Shown here: one piece after another, positions 7,969 to 15,000 of the stretch
How positions within the stretch are numbered: position 1 is the stretch's first letter
How the letters are laid out: the number at the start of each line of letters is the position of its first letter
Source: an uncultured Lachnospiraceae bacterium
GTDB lineage: Bacteria; Bacillota; Clostridia; Lachnospirales; Lachnospiraceae
Assembly (NCBI GenBank): GCA_910585825.1
Contig: CAJUEY010000038.1
Span: 1 to 27,922, forward strand
Length of the DNA stretch: 27,922 bases
Direction of reading: 5' to 3'
The notes under the pieces: model-generated
Databases searched by the model: none
What the model was told of the DNA's origin: nothing
The model's input: the letters and a program-made list of their open reading frames with translations, nothing else
Program-made: the position numbers and the translations under genes

Positions 7969-8487
7969 ATGGCAGAAGCACACTGGTATGTTGTTCATAC
8001 CTATTCCGGTTATGAGAATAAGGTAAAAGCGAACATTGACAAAACAATTGAAAACAGACATTTAGAGGATCAGATTCTGGAAGTAAGAGTTCCGATGCAG
8101 GATGTTTTTGAGATGAAGAACGGTGCAAAAAAGCAGGTTTCTAAAAAAATGTTTCCGGGGTATGTACTCATTAATATGGTTATGAATGATGATACCTGGT
8201 ATGTTGTCAGAAACACGAGAGGCGTTACGGGGTTTGTCGGACCGGGATCGAAACCGGTGCCATTGACAGACGAAGAAATGATGCCGCTGGGAATCAAGAA
8301 AGAAAACATTGTGGTTGATTTTGATGAAGGAGATACGATCGTAGTAACCGGAGGCGTCTGGAAAGATACCATTGGGGTTATTCAGACGATGAATCACGGA
8401 AAGCAGATTGTCACGATCAATGTTGAATTATTCGGCCGCGAAACGCCGGTGGAAATTAGTTTCGCAGAAGTTAAAAAAATGAACTAA
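7969..8487 (+). CDS. nusG: Transcription termination/antitermination factor NusG
   Basis: NusG binds RNA polymerase at the clamp and modulates pausing, termination and coupling to ribosomes. The 172 residues contain the NGN domain (about 3-100: WYVVHTYSGYENKV, FPGYVLINM, and RNTRGVTGFVG, the polymerase-binding face) and a C-terminal KOW domain (about 121-172: GDTIVVTGGVWKDTIGVI). There is no insert between the domains. GGAGG is present before the ATG. It lies 15 bases before rplK, so L11 and L1 are probably read from the same transcript as secE. Confidence 0.97.
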   Translation: MAEAHWYVVHTYSGYENKVKANIDKTIENRHLEDQILEVRVPMQDVFEMKNGAKKQVSKKMFPGYVLINMVMNDDTWYVVRNTRGVTGFVGPGSKPVPLTDEEMMPLGIKKENIVVDFDEGDTIVVTGGVWKDTIGVIQTMNHGKQIVTINVELFGRETPVEISFAEVKKMN

Positions 8488-8502
8488 GGAGGTTAATTCC
8501 AA

Positions 8503-8928
8503 ATGGCAAAGAAAGTTGAAGGATATATTAAGTTACAGATTCCTGCTGGAAAGGCGACACCTGCTCCTCCAGTCGGACCTGCATTAGGACAGCATGGCGT
8601 CAACATCGTTGAATTTACCAAGCAGTTTAATGCAAGAACTGCAGATCAGGGAGATTTGATTATCCCTGTTGTGATCACAGTATATGCAGACAGAAGTTTT
8701 AGTTTTGTAACAAAGACGCCGCCTGCTCCGGTACTGATCAAAAAAGCCTGCAATATCAAATCCGGTTCCGCAGAACCAAACAGAACAAAGGTTGCAACTA
8801 TTTCCAAAGCAAAGGTTCAGGAAATTGCAGAAATGAAAATGCCGGATTTAAATGCAGCGTCATTAGAGGCAGCCATGAGCATGATTGCCGGAACGGCAAG
8901 GTCCATGGGTGTAACCGTAGAAGAGTAA
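8503..8928 (+). CDS. rplK: Ribosomal protein L11
   Basis: L11 binds the GTPase-associated region of 23S rRNA and forms the base of the stalk where translation GTPases act. The 141 residues are full length. The proline-rich N-terminal domain PAPPVGPALGQHGVNI (about 21-36) is followed by the rRNA-binding C-terminal domain (about 72-141), with the usual IAGTARSMGV ending. AAGGAGG precedes the ATG. Downstream, a 99-base spacer carries an L1-binding RNA structure before rplA. Confidence 0.97.
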   Translation: MAKKVEGYIKLQIPAGKATPAPPVGPALGQHGVNIVEFTKQFNARTADQGDLIIPVVITVYADRSFSFVTKTPPAPVLIKKACNIKSGSAEPNRTKVATISKAKVQEIAEMKMPDLNAASLEAAMSMIAGTARSMGVTVEE

Positions 8929-8933
8929 AAATT

Positions 8934-9011
8934 CTGCTGTAGGATGCAGCGATCCTGCGGCAGCCGAAACATCGTTACAGTGGAAGGGAGAAAGTCCCCC
9001 GCTAATACCAC
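8934..9011 (+). promoter_or_regulatory. RNA element before rplA that resembles the L1 site of 23S rRNA
   Basis: Two stems fill the rplK-rplA spacer. The first pairs CTGCTGTAGGAT (8934-8945) with ATCCTGCGGCAG (8952-8963), 12 pairs including two G-T. The second pairs GTGG (8980-8983) with CCAC (9008-9011) and GGGA (8986-8989) with TCCC (8995-8998), leaving an asymmetric loop that ends CTAATA. The strands GTGGAAG and AATACCAC look like the GGUGGGAG and GAAAUACCACC strands of the L1 site in 23S rRNA. L1 is known to repress its own operon by binding such mimics. The site abuts the rplA ribosome binding site (AGGAGG 9012-9017), so L1 bound here would block rplA translation. Confidence 0.65.
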
Positions 9012-9027
9012 AGGAGGTTATATAATC

Positions 9028-9723
9028 ATGAAACGAGGAAAGAGATATTTAGAAGCTGCAAAGGCAATTGATTCGACAGCTTTATACGATAAAGAGACAG
9101 CAGTTGCTTTGGCAAAAAAAGTAGCGGTTGCAAAGTTTGATGAAACAATTGAAGTTCACATCAGAACAGGTTGTGACGGACGTCACGCAGAACAGCAGAT
9201 TCGTGGTGCAGTTGTACTGCCTCATGGTACAGGTAAAACAGTTCGTGTGCTTGTTTTTGCAAAAGGAACCAAAGTAGACGAGGCGCAGGCTGCAGGAGCA
9301 GATTTTGTCGGCGGCGAGGAGCTGATTCCGAAAATTCAGAACGAGGGCTGGCTTGACTTTGACGTAGTCGTTGCCACACCGGATATGATGGGCGTTGTTG
9401 GTCGTCTGGGACGTGTGCTCGGACCAAAAGGTTTAATGCCAAACCCCAAAGCGGGAACCGTTACTATGGATGTTACCAAAGCGATCAATGATATCAAGGC
9501 CGGTAAAATTGAGTATAGATTAGACAAGAGCAATATTATTCATGTGCCAATTGGAAAAGCATCTTTTACAGATGAACAATTAGCGGACAACTTCCAAACC
9601 CTTATGGATGCAATCAACAAAGCGAAACCAAGCGGCTTGAAGGGACAGTATATTAAGAGCATTACAATGGCTCCTTCTATGGGACCCGGCGTAAAAGTAA
9701 ATGCCATGAAAGTTATCGGTTAA
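9028..9723 (+). CDS. rplA: Ribosomal protein L1
   Basis: L1 forms the mobile stalk at the ribosomal E site. The product is 231 residues with normal two-domain architecture. The signature region KGLMPNPKAGTV lies at about 130-141 and the conserved C-terminal TMAPSMGPGVKVN at about 213-225. ATG 9028 has AGGAGG ten bases upstream. The frame stays open back to 8944, but those residues read through the rRNA-like regulatory element and are not L1. The gene probably represses its own translation through the site just upstream. After its stop comes a new strong promoter, so rplJ-rplL form a separate unit. Confidence 0.97.
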   Translation: MKRGKRYLEAAKAIDSTALYDKETAVALAKKVAVAKFDETIEVHIRTGCDGRHAEQQIRGAVVLPHGTGKTVRVLVFAKGTKVDEAQAAGADFVGGEELIPKIQNEGWLDFDVVVATPDMMGVVGRLGRVLGPKGLMPNPKAGTVTMDVTKAINDIKAGKIEYRLDKSNIIHVPIGKASFTDEQLADNFQTLMDAINKAKPSGLKGQYIKSITMAPSMGPGVKVNAMKVIG

Positions 9724-9733
9724 ATTTTGCTGA

Positions 9734-9762
9734 TTGACATCAGATATAGATCATGCTATAAT
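9734..9762 (+). promoter_or_regulatory. Strong sigma-A promoter of rplJ-rplL
   Basis: Perfect TTGACA (9734-9739), a 17-base spacer and TATAAT (9757-9762), with TG at 9754-9755 giving an extended -10. It starts a leader of about 265 bases before the rplJ start. Confidence 0.93.
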
Positions 9763-9784
9763 GCATGGCGTGTTATAAAGTAAT

Positions 9785-9865
9785 AAAAGCATATTATGAA
9801 ATACAAAAGTTGTTTTTCATAATCAAAAAGCATACTATGAAAAACAAAAAACGTTTTTCATAGTC
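9785..9865 (+). repeat. Two tandem 40-41-base hairpin repeats in the rplJ leader
   Basis: Unit 1 (9785-9824) and unit 2 (9825-9865) share AAAAGCATA.TATGAAA..ACAAAA and GTTTTTCATA.TC. Each folds into a 12-base-pair hairpin with a 7-base loop: 9793-9804 with 9812-9823 (one mismatch) and 9834-9845 with 9853-9864 (perfect). The pair T9794-A9822 in the first is C9835-G9863 in the second, a compensating change. A third AAAAAGCATATTG copy starts at 9866 and runs into the L10 leader. Confidence 0.8.
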
Positions 9866-9877
9866 AAAAAGCATATT

Positions 9878-9955
9878 GCCGAAGACAGCAGGCGCCTTGT
9901 GGCGTAATCGAAAGAGCCTGCCGAGGAAAAGATTTACAGTTAAAATGAATCGGCG
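9878..9955 (+). promoter_or_regulatory. Ribosomal protein L10 leader RNA
   Basis: GCCGAAGACAGCAGG, a small GCGCC/GGCGT hairpin, AATCGAAAGAG and CCTGCCGAGG form the characteristic L10-L12 binding leader (GCAGGC pairing with GCCTGC). In this known family, free L10(L12)4 complex binds the leader and lowers expression of rplJ-rplL. It sits just before an intrinsic terminator (9956-9985), so control is probably by premature termination. Confidence 0.85.
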
Positions 9956-9985
9956 CCTCTCTGTCTTTGGACAGGGAGGTTTTTC
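9956..9985 (+). terminator. Leader terminator (attenuator) before rplJ
   Basis: CCTCTCTGTC (9956-9965) pairs with GACAGGGAGG (9970-9979), with one G-T, a TTTG loop and TTTTT from 9980. It lies inside the rplJ leader about 50 bases before the gene, so it must be read through; it is the regulated end point of the L10 leader. Confidence 0.9.
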
Positions 9986-10034
9986 TTAGAACGTGCCATA
10001 TGCTGGATAAAATAATAAAGGAGGTGCACGATTC

Positions 10035-10595
10035 GTGGCAAAAGTAGAACTGAAACAACCAATCGTACAGGAGATTTCTGAAGTGATCAAGGACGCGCAG
10101 TCTGCAGTATTAGTAGATTACCGCGGGCTTACTGTCGCAGAAGATACTCAGCTGCGGAAACAGCTTAGAGATGCAGATGTTTCTTATAAAGTATATAAGA
10201 ACACCATGATGAACTTTGCATTTAAGGGAACGGATTTCGAGAGCCTTTCTCCGGCATTGGAAGGACCAAGCGCACTTGCGGTTTCCACGACAGATGCAAC
10301 AGCTCCAGCCAGAGTATTAGCAAAATTTGCAAAAACAGCTCCGGCATTGGAGATCAAAGCAGGTGTTGTAGAAGGAACATTCTATGATGCAGAGGGTATG
10401 AAGGCAATTGCAGCCGTTCCGTCAAGAGAAGAATTGCTTTCCAAATTCCTTGGAAGCATTCAGTCTCCGATTGCGAACCTTGCCCGTGTGCTTAATCAGA
10501 TTGCTGAGCAGGGCGGCCCAGCAGCTGCAGCAGAAGCAGCAGAGGCTCCGGCAGCAGAGGAAGCTCCGGCAGCAGAAACCGAAAGCAACCAGTAA
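10035..10595 (+). CDS. rplJ: Ribosomal protein L10
   Basis: L10 anchors L7/L12 dimers to the ribosome and forms the stalk base. The product is 186 residues. The globular N-terminal domain (about 1-130: VLVDYRGLTVAEDTQLRKQLR, VYKNTMMNFAF) binds rRNA, and the C-terminal helix (about 131-160, SREELLSKFLGSIQSPIANLARVLN) holds L12. The tail (about 161-186) is an Ala/Glu/Pro-rich extension, common in clostridial L10. The start is GTG, with AGGAGG ten bases upstream. It is followed 29 bases later by rplL and preceded by its own promoter and the L10 leader, through which it probably represses itself. Confidence 0.96.
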   Translation: MAKVELKQPIVQEISEVIKDAQSAVLVDYRGLTVAEDTQLRKQLRDADVSYKVYKNTMMNFAFKGTDFESLSPALEGPSALAVSTTDATAPARVLAKFAKTAPALEIKAGVVEGTFYDAEGMKAIAAVPSREELLSKFLGSIQSPIANLARVLNQIAEQGGPAAAAEAAEAPAAEEAPAAETESNQ

Positions 10596-10624
10596 TAGAA
10601 TAATATTTATGGAGGTAAATGAAA

Positions 10625-10999
10625 ATGGCTAAGTTAACAACAGAAGAATTTATCGAAGCGATCAAAGAGTTGAGCGTATTAGAATTAAACGATTTAGTAA
10701 AAGCATGTGAAGAAGAATTTGGTGTATCTGCAGCAGCAGGCGTTGTAGTTGCAGCAGCAGGCGGCGACGCTGCAGCAGCAGAAGAGAAGACAGAGTTTGA
10801 CGTAGAGCTGACAGAAGTCGGCCCGAACAAAGTAAAGGTTATCAAGGTTGTTCGTGAAGTAACAGGCTTAGGCTTAAAAGAAGCAAAAGACGTTGTTGAT
10901 GGAGCTCCTAAAGTAGTAAAAGAAGCTGCAGACAAAGCAACAGCTGATGATATCAAAGCTAAACTTGAAGCAGAAGGCGCTAAAGTTACATTAAAATAA
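10625..10999 (+). CDS. rplL: Ribosomal protein L7/L12
   Basis: L7/L12 is the multi-copy stalk protein that recruits translation GTPases. The product is 124 residues: N-terminal dimerisation and L10-binding helices (about 1-35), an Ala-rich flexible hinge (about 36-57) and the C-terminal factor-binding domain (about 58-124: VKVIKVVREVTGLGLKEAKDVVDGAPKVVKE). ATG 10625 has GGAGG (10611-10615) nine bases upstream. An ATG at 10619 is too close to that site. A strong terminator follows, so rpoB is not in the same transcript, unlike many bacteria. Confidence 0.97.
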   Translation: MAKLTTEEFIEAIKELSVLELNDLVKACEEEFGVSAAAGVVVAAAGGDAAAAEEKTEFDVELTEVGPNKVKVIKVVREVTGLGLKEAKDVVDGAPKVVKEAADKATADDIKAKLEAEGAKVTLK

Positions 11000-11022
11000 T
11001 TTTAAACCATCAGAATAATGAG

Positions 11023-11063
11023 ATACGGGAACTGCAGGATAGCATGCAGTTCCCGTATTTTTT
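11023..11063 (+). terminator. Strong intrinsic terminator after rplL
   Basis: ATACGGGAACTGCA (11023-11036) pairs perfectly over 14 bases with TGCAGTTCCCGTAT (11045-11058), followed by T through 11063. It ends the rplJ-rplL transcript one base before the end of the opposing XRE gene. Confidence 0.93.
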
Positions 11064-11064
11064 G

Positions 11065-11418
11065 TCAGAAACAGTCATTTTTTTCTGTCTTTGATTGCAG
11101 CTTTTTCATTGCGATCAGAGAATCCAAATAGCGGATGAGCGTTTCGAGTTCTTTAATAGAAAGAGAATTCGCTGTATCAATGATCGAATTTTGTTTTGTC
11201 TTTACGCCGAAAAGAATATAATCAGCAGAAGTGTTCAGCTGTTTACAGATTTTGGCAAGGGTATCCTGGGATAATCCCTTTTTTCCGTTTTCAATTTCAG
11301 ATAAAAAATTAATAGAAATATCAATCAATTCCGCAAATTTGGCCTGTGTATAGTCGTTTATTATTCGCAGATGCCGTATTCTCTGTCCGATTTTCGATTT
11401 ATCAAGAATTTCTTCCAT
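11065..11418 (-). CDS. XRE-family transcriptional regulator
   Basis: The product is 117 residues with a Cro/C1-type helix-turn-helix at about 9-64 (IGQRIRHLRIINDYTQAKFAELIDISINFLSEIENG, then LAKICKQLNTSADYILFG). A C-terminal helical part (about 80-117) probably dimerises. GGAGGAG precedes the ATG. It is divergent from a small membrane-protein gene at 11600, and a perfect dyad (11491-11505) lies between their promoters, so it may control both genes. Its position, interrupting rplL and rpoB, is unusual. A minus-strand extended -10 (TGTTAAAAT, ending at 11442) is present 23 bases upstream. The target and signal are not known; no phage or plasmid genes adjoin it. Confidence 0.87.
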   Translation of the reverse strand: MEEILDKSKIGQRIRHLRIINDYTQAKFAELIDISINFLSEIENGKKGLSQDTLAKICKQLNTSADYILFGVKTKQNSIIDTANSLSIKELETLIRYLDSLIAMKKLQSKTEKNDCF

Positions 11419-11441
11419 AAGCTCCTCCAGCCGTTTTCATT

Positions 11442-11447
11442 ATTTTA
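11442..11447 (-). promoter_or_regulatory. Candidate extended -10 promoter of the XRE gene
   Basis: On the minus strand TAAAAT (11447-11442) is preceded by TG one base before it, the extended -10 form. No good -35 is seen. It gives a short leader that still contains the GGAGGAG site. Confidence 0.4.
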
Positions 11448-11490
11448 ACAGTATTCCTAAATGAAAAAAATTAATTAAAGTTTGATAAAA

Positions 11491-11505
11491 TTCGCTAAAA
11501 GCGAA
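11491..11505. promoter_or_regulatory. Dyad operator candidate for the XRE regulator
   Basis: TTCGCTAAAAGCGAA is a perfect 6-3-6 palindrome lying 7 bases upstream of the -35 of the small membrane-protein gene and 44 bases from the XRE -10. Size and symmetry fit XRE-type operators. Assignment to the adjacent XRE protein is inference. Confidence 0.5.
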
Positions 11506-11512
11506 AAAACAA

Positions 11513-11541
11513 TTGACACAATAAAACAATAGAATTATCAT
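11513..11541 (+). promoter_or_regulatory. Sigma-A promoter of the small membrane-protein gene
   Basis: TTGACA (11513-11518), a 17-base spacer and TATCAT (11536-11541). The -10 overlaps an ATG at 11540, so that ATG is not the start; transcription would begin near 11548. Confidence 0.75.
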
Positions 11542-11599
11542 GAGAAAGAGAGCCGTGGAAAATCAGACGGCATCAATTTACGACAAGAGGAAATGCAGG

Positions 11600-11854
11600 A
11601 TGAGACAGGATGTACGGAAATGTTTTGTTGTGGGAGCGTTGTGCCTTTGGCTGTTTTGGGATGCCGTTGGGATGAAAATGCCCACAGTGGGGATAGAGGA
11701 AGAAATTTTAAAAGAACAGGAGGTGGAAATATACAGAGAGGATTTTGACTGGGGAGATCTTAAAATTTATTTGAATAAACACCGGCATTTGGATATCCCT
11801 ATTATATGGATTGCAAAGGGGGGGTGTTTTGCTTCTGGCTTTCAGCGTGCTTAA
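11600..11854 (+). CDS. Small membrane protein of unknown function, possibly frameshifted in a G7 tract
   Basis: I do not recognise this 84-residue product. It has a basic N-terminus, one membrane helix (about 9-25: FVVGALCLWLFWDAVGM) and an acidic extracytoplasmic part (about 32-55). ATG 11600 has AGAGG nine bases upstream. An earlier in-frame ATG (11540) lies inside the promoter -10. Near the end is a run of seven G (11818-11824). The frame as read ends KGGCFASGFQRA; with one G fewer it would end KGGVLLLAFSVLKRTQ and stop at 11867. That gives about 88 residues with a credible second membrane helix and a basic tail. The tract may therefore be a phase-variable switch, a damaging frameshift or a sequencing error. 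The gene lies between the XRE regulator and rpoB. Confidence 0.55.
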   Translation: MRQDVRKCFVVGALCLWLFWDAVGMKMPTVGIEEEILKEQEVEIYREDFDWGDLKIYLNKHRHLDIPIIWIAKGGCFASGFQRA

Positions 11855-11938
11855 AAGAACGCAATAGTTTTGTAAAAACCTGTCAGAAAGTGGAAATAAG
11901 TTTCTGGAAATATTCACTGGAATATAACATATTTTTCC

Positions 11939-11966
11939 TTGACATACCAACATGGCTTGTTATACA
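11939..11966 (+). promoter_or_regulatory. Sigma-A promoter of rpoB-rpoC
   Basis: TTGACA (11939-11944), a 16-base spacer and TATACA (11961-11966), with TG two bases before the -10 (extended -10). It gives rpoB a leader of about 110 bases and makes rpoBC independent of rplJL. Confidence 0.8.
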
Positions 11967-11998
11967 ATAGAAAATGCACTATTGTGGTGAGATAGACT

Positions 11999-12053
11999 TA
12001 CTATGCCCTTTCGCAGGGGGTTACAGTAGAGGCATGTGCAGACCGATGTCTGC
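11999..12053 (+). promoter_or_regulatory. Structured 5' leader of rpoB
   Basis: A first stem-loop uses TACT/AGTA (11999-12002 with 12025-12028) around CCCT/AGGG (12006-12009 with 12015-12018). An alternative pairs ATGCC (12003-12007) with GGCAT (12031-12035). A second hairpin is GCAGAC-CGAT-GTCTGC (12038-12053). No T run follows, so it is not a terminator. It could control translation of rpoB, but no known leader family is recognised. Confidence 0.45.
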
Positions 12054-12082
12054 AAAGAATGAAAACGAGAGGTGAAACGTCA

Positions 12083-15000
12083 ATGGAGAAAAACAGAATA
12101 CGTCCGGTGCAGGCTGGAAAAGGTTTACGTATGAGTTACTCACGGCAGAAGGAAGTTCTGGAAATACCAAATCTGATCGAAGTCCAGAAAGACTCGTACC
12201 AGTGGTTTTTGGACGAGGGCTTGAGAGAAGTATTTGCAGATATTTCGCCGATAGCTGATTATAGTGGACATTTGAGCTTGGAATTTACTGATTTTACGTT
12301 GTGCAAAGACGACGTGAAATATTCCATTCCGGAATGTAAAGACAGAGATGCTACTTATGCAGCTCCTTTAAAAGTAAAGGTCAGACTTTACAACAAAGAG
12401 ACAGACGAGATCAATGAACATGAGATCTTCATGGGCGATCTTCCTCTTATGACAGAAACAGGAACATTTGTAATTAATGGCGCAGAGCGTGTTATCGTAA
12501 GCCAGTTAGTTCGTTCTCCAGGCATTTATTATGCAATTTCACACGATAAAGTAGGTAAAAAATTATACTCATGCACCGTAATTCCCAATCGTGGTGCATG
12601 GTTAGAATATGAAACCGATTCCAATGACGTTTTTTATGTACGTGTAGACCGGACCAGAAAAGTACCGATTACCGTATTGATTCGTGCATTAGGCATTGGC
12701 AGCAATCAGGAGATAGTGGATCTTTTCGGTGAAGAGCCGAAGATTTTAGCCAGTTTCGGCAAGGATGTTGCGACCAATTATGAAGAAGGTCTTTTGGAAT
12801 TATATAAGAAAATCCGTCCAGGCGAGCCGCTTACTGTAGAAAGTGCGGAAAGCCTTATTTCTGCGATGTTTTTTGATCCGAGAAGATATGATTTGGCCAA
12901 AGTAGGCCGTTATAAATTCAACAAAAAACTGGCTTTTAAGAACCGGATCAACGGACATGTTCTGGCGGAAGATGTAGTGGATATGACAACAGGAGAAATC
13001 CTTGCAGAGAAAGGAACGGAAGTAAGCCGTGATTTAGCAGAGCGTATTCAGAATGCAGCCGTTCCATATGTATGGATTCAGAGTGAAACCAGAAATGTCA
13101 AAGTCCTTTCTAATATGATGGTAGATTTGCGGAACTATGTAGATGTAGATCCCAAAGAAGTAGGCATTACCGAACTGGTATATTATCCGGTTCTTTCCCG
13201 GATTTTGGAAGAAAACAGCGATTTGGAAGAGATCAAAGAGGCAATCCGCAAGAATGTACATGATTTGATTCCGAAACATATTACAAAGGATGATATTTTT
13301 GCATCCATTAATTATAATATGCATCTGGAATATGCCATTGGCAACAAAGATGATATCGATCATCTTGGAAACCGCCGTATTCGTGCGGTGGGAGAGCTGC
13401 TGCAGAATCAGTACAGAATCGGCCTTTCCAGATTGGAGCGTGTTGTTCGCGAGCGTATGACGACACAGGATCTGGAAGGAATTTCACCTCAGAGTCTGAT
13501 TAATATTAAACCGGTGACAGCGGCGGTAAAAGAATTTTTTGGATCTTCCCAGCTGTCCCAGTTTATGGATCAAAATAATCCGTTGGGAGAACTTACGCAT
13601 AAGAGGCGTTTATCCGCACTTGGTCCTGGAGGGCTTTCTCGTGATCGTGCCGGATTTGAGGTTCGAGACGTTCATTATTCTCATTATGGAAGAATGTGCC
13701 CGATTGAGACGCCGGAAGGTCCGAACATCGGACTGATTAACTCTCTGGCGTGTTATGCAAGGATCAATGAGTATGGCTTTGTAGAGGCGCCTTATCGTAT
13801 TATAGACAAATCAGATCCTAAGAATCCGAGAGTCACCGATGAATTTATCTATATGACAGCGGATGAAGAAGACAATTTCCATGTGGCGCAGGCGAATGAG
13901 GCATTGGATGAAGACGGGCATTTTGTTCGTAATCTGGTATCCGGCCGTTACCTGGATGAGACCCAGGAATATGAAAAAACTATGTTTGATTACATGGATG
14001 TATCACCGAAAATGGTATTCTCTGTAGCGACGGCATTGATTCCCTTCCTGCAGAACGATGATGCCAACCGTGCATTAATGGGATCTAACATGCAGCGTCA
14101 GGCAGTGCCGCTTTTGACTACGGAAGCGCCTGTTGTGGGAACGGGAATGGAGACAAAAGCTGCCGTAGACTCCGGCGTCTGCATGGTTGCGAAGAAATCC
14201 GGCACGGTGGAAAGCGCTGTCTCCAATGAAATCGTAATCAAAAACGATGACGGAACAAGAGAGACTTACCGTCTTACCAAATTCTCCAGAAGCAACCAGT
14301 CGAACTGCTATAATCAGAAGCCTATTGTATTCAAAGGCGATCATGTGGAGGCAGGGGAAGTGATTGCAGACGGACCTTCCACAGCAAACGGCGAGCTGGC
14401 TCTTGGCAAAAATCCGCTGATCGGATTTATGACCTGGGAAGGTTATAACTACGAAGATGCCGTATTATTGAGTGAAAGATTAGTACAGGATGATGTATAT
14501 ACATCGGTTCATATTGAGGAATATGAGGCGGAGGCCAGAGATACAAAGCTGGGGCCGGAAGAAATTACAAGAGATGTTCCGGGCGTCGGTGACGATGCTT
14601 TAAAGGATCTGGATGAAAGAGGAATCATCCGTATCGGCGCAGAAGTTCGTGCCGGAGATATTCTGGTAGGAAAAGTAACTCCTAAGGGAGAAACAGAGCT
14701 GACGGCAGAAGAGAGGCTTCTCCGCGCAATTTTTGGCGAGAAGGCAAGAGAGGTCAGAGATACTTCTTTGAAAGTGCCGCATGGAGAATATGGCATTATT
14801 GTAGACGCCAAAGTATTTACCAGAGATAACGGCGACGAGCTGTCTCCTGGTGTAAATCAGGCAGTCCGTATTTACATTGCCCAGAAAAGAAAAATTTCCG
14901 TGGGAGATAAAATGGCGGGACGTCACGGAAACAAGGGTGTCGTTTCTCGTGTGCTGCCGGTAGAAGATATGCCGTTTTTACCCAACGGGCGACCTCTTGA

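Noticed and set aside
8944..9027. Upstream start for L1 at 8944
   Set aside because: It would read through the L1 regulatory RNA; ATG 9028 has AGGAGG and gives the family length.
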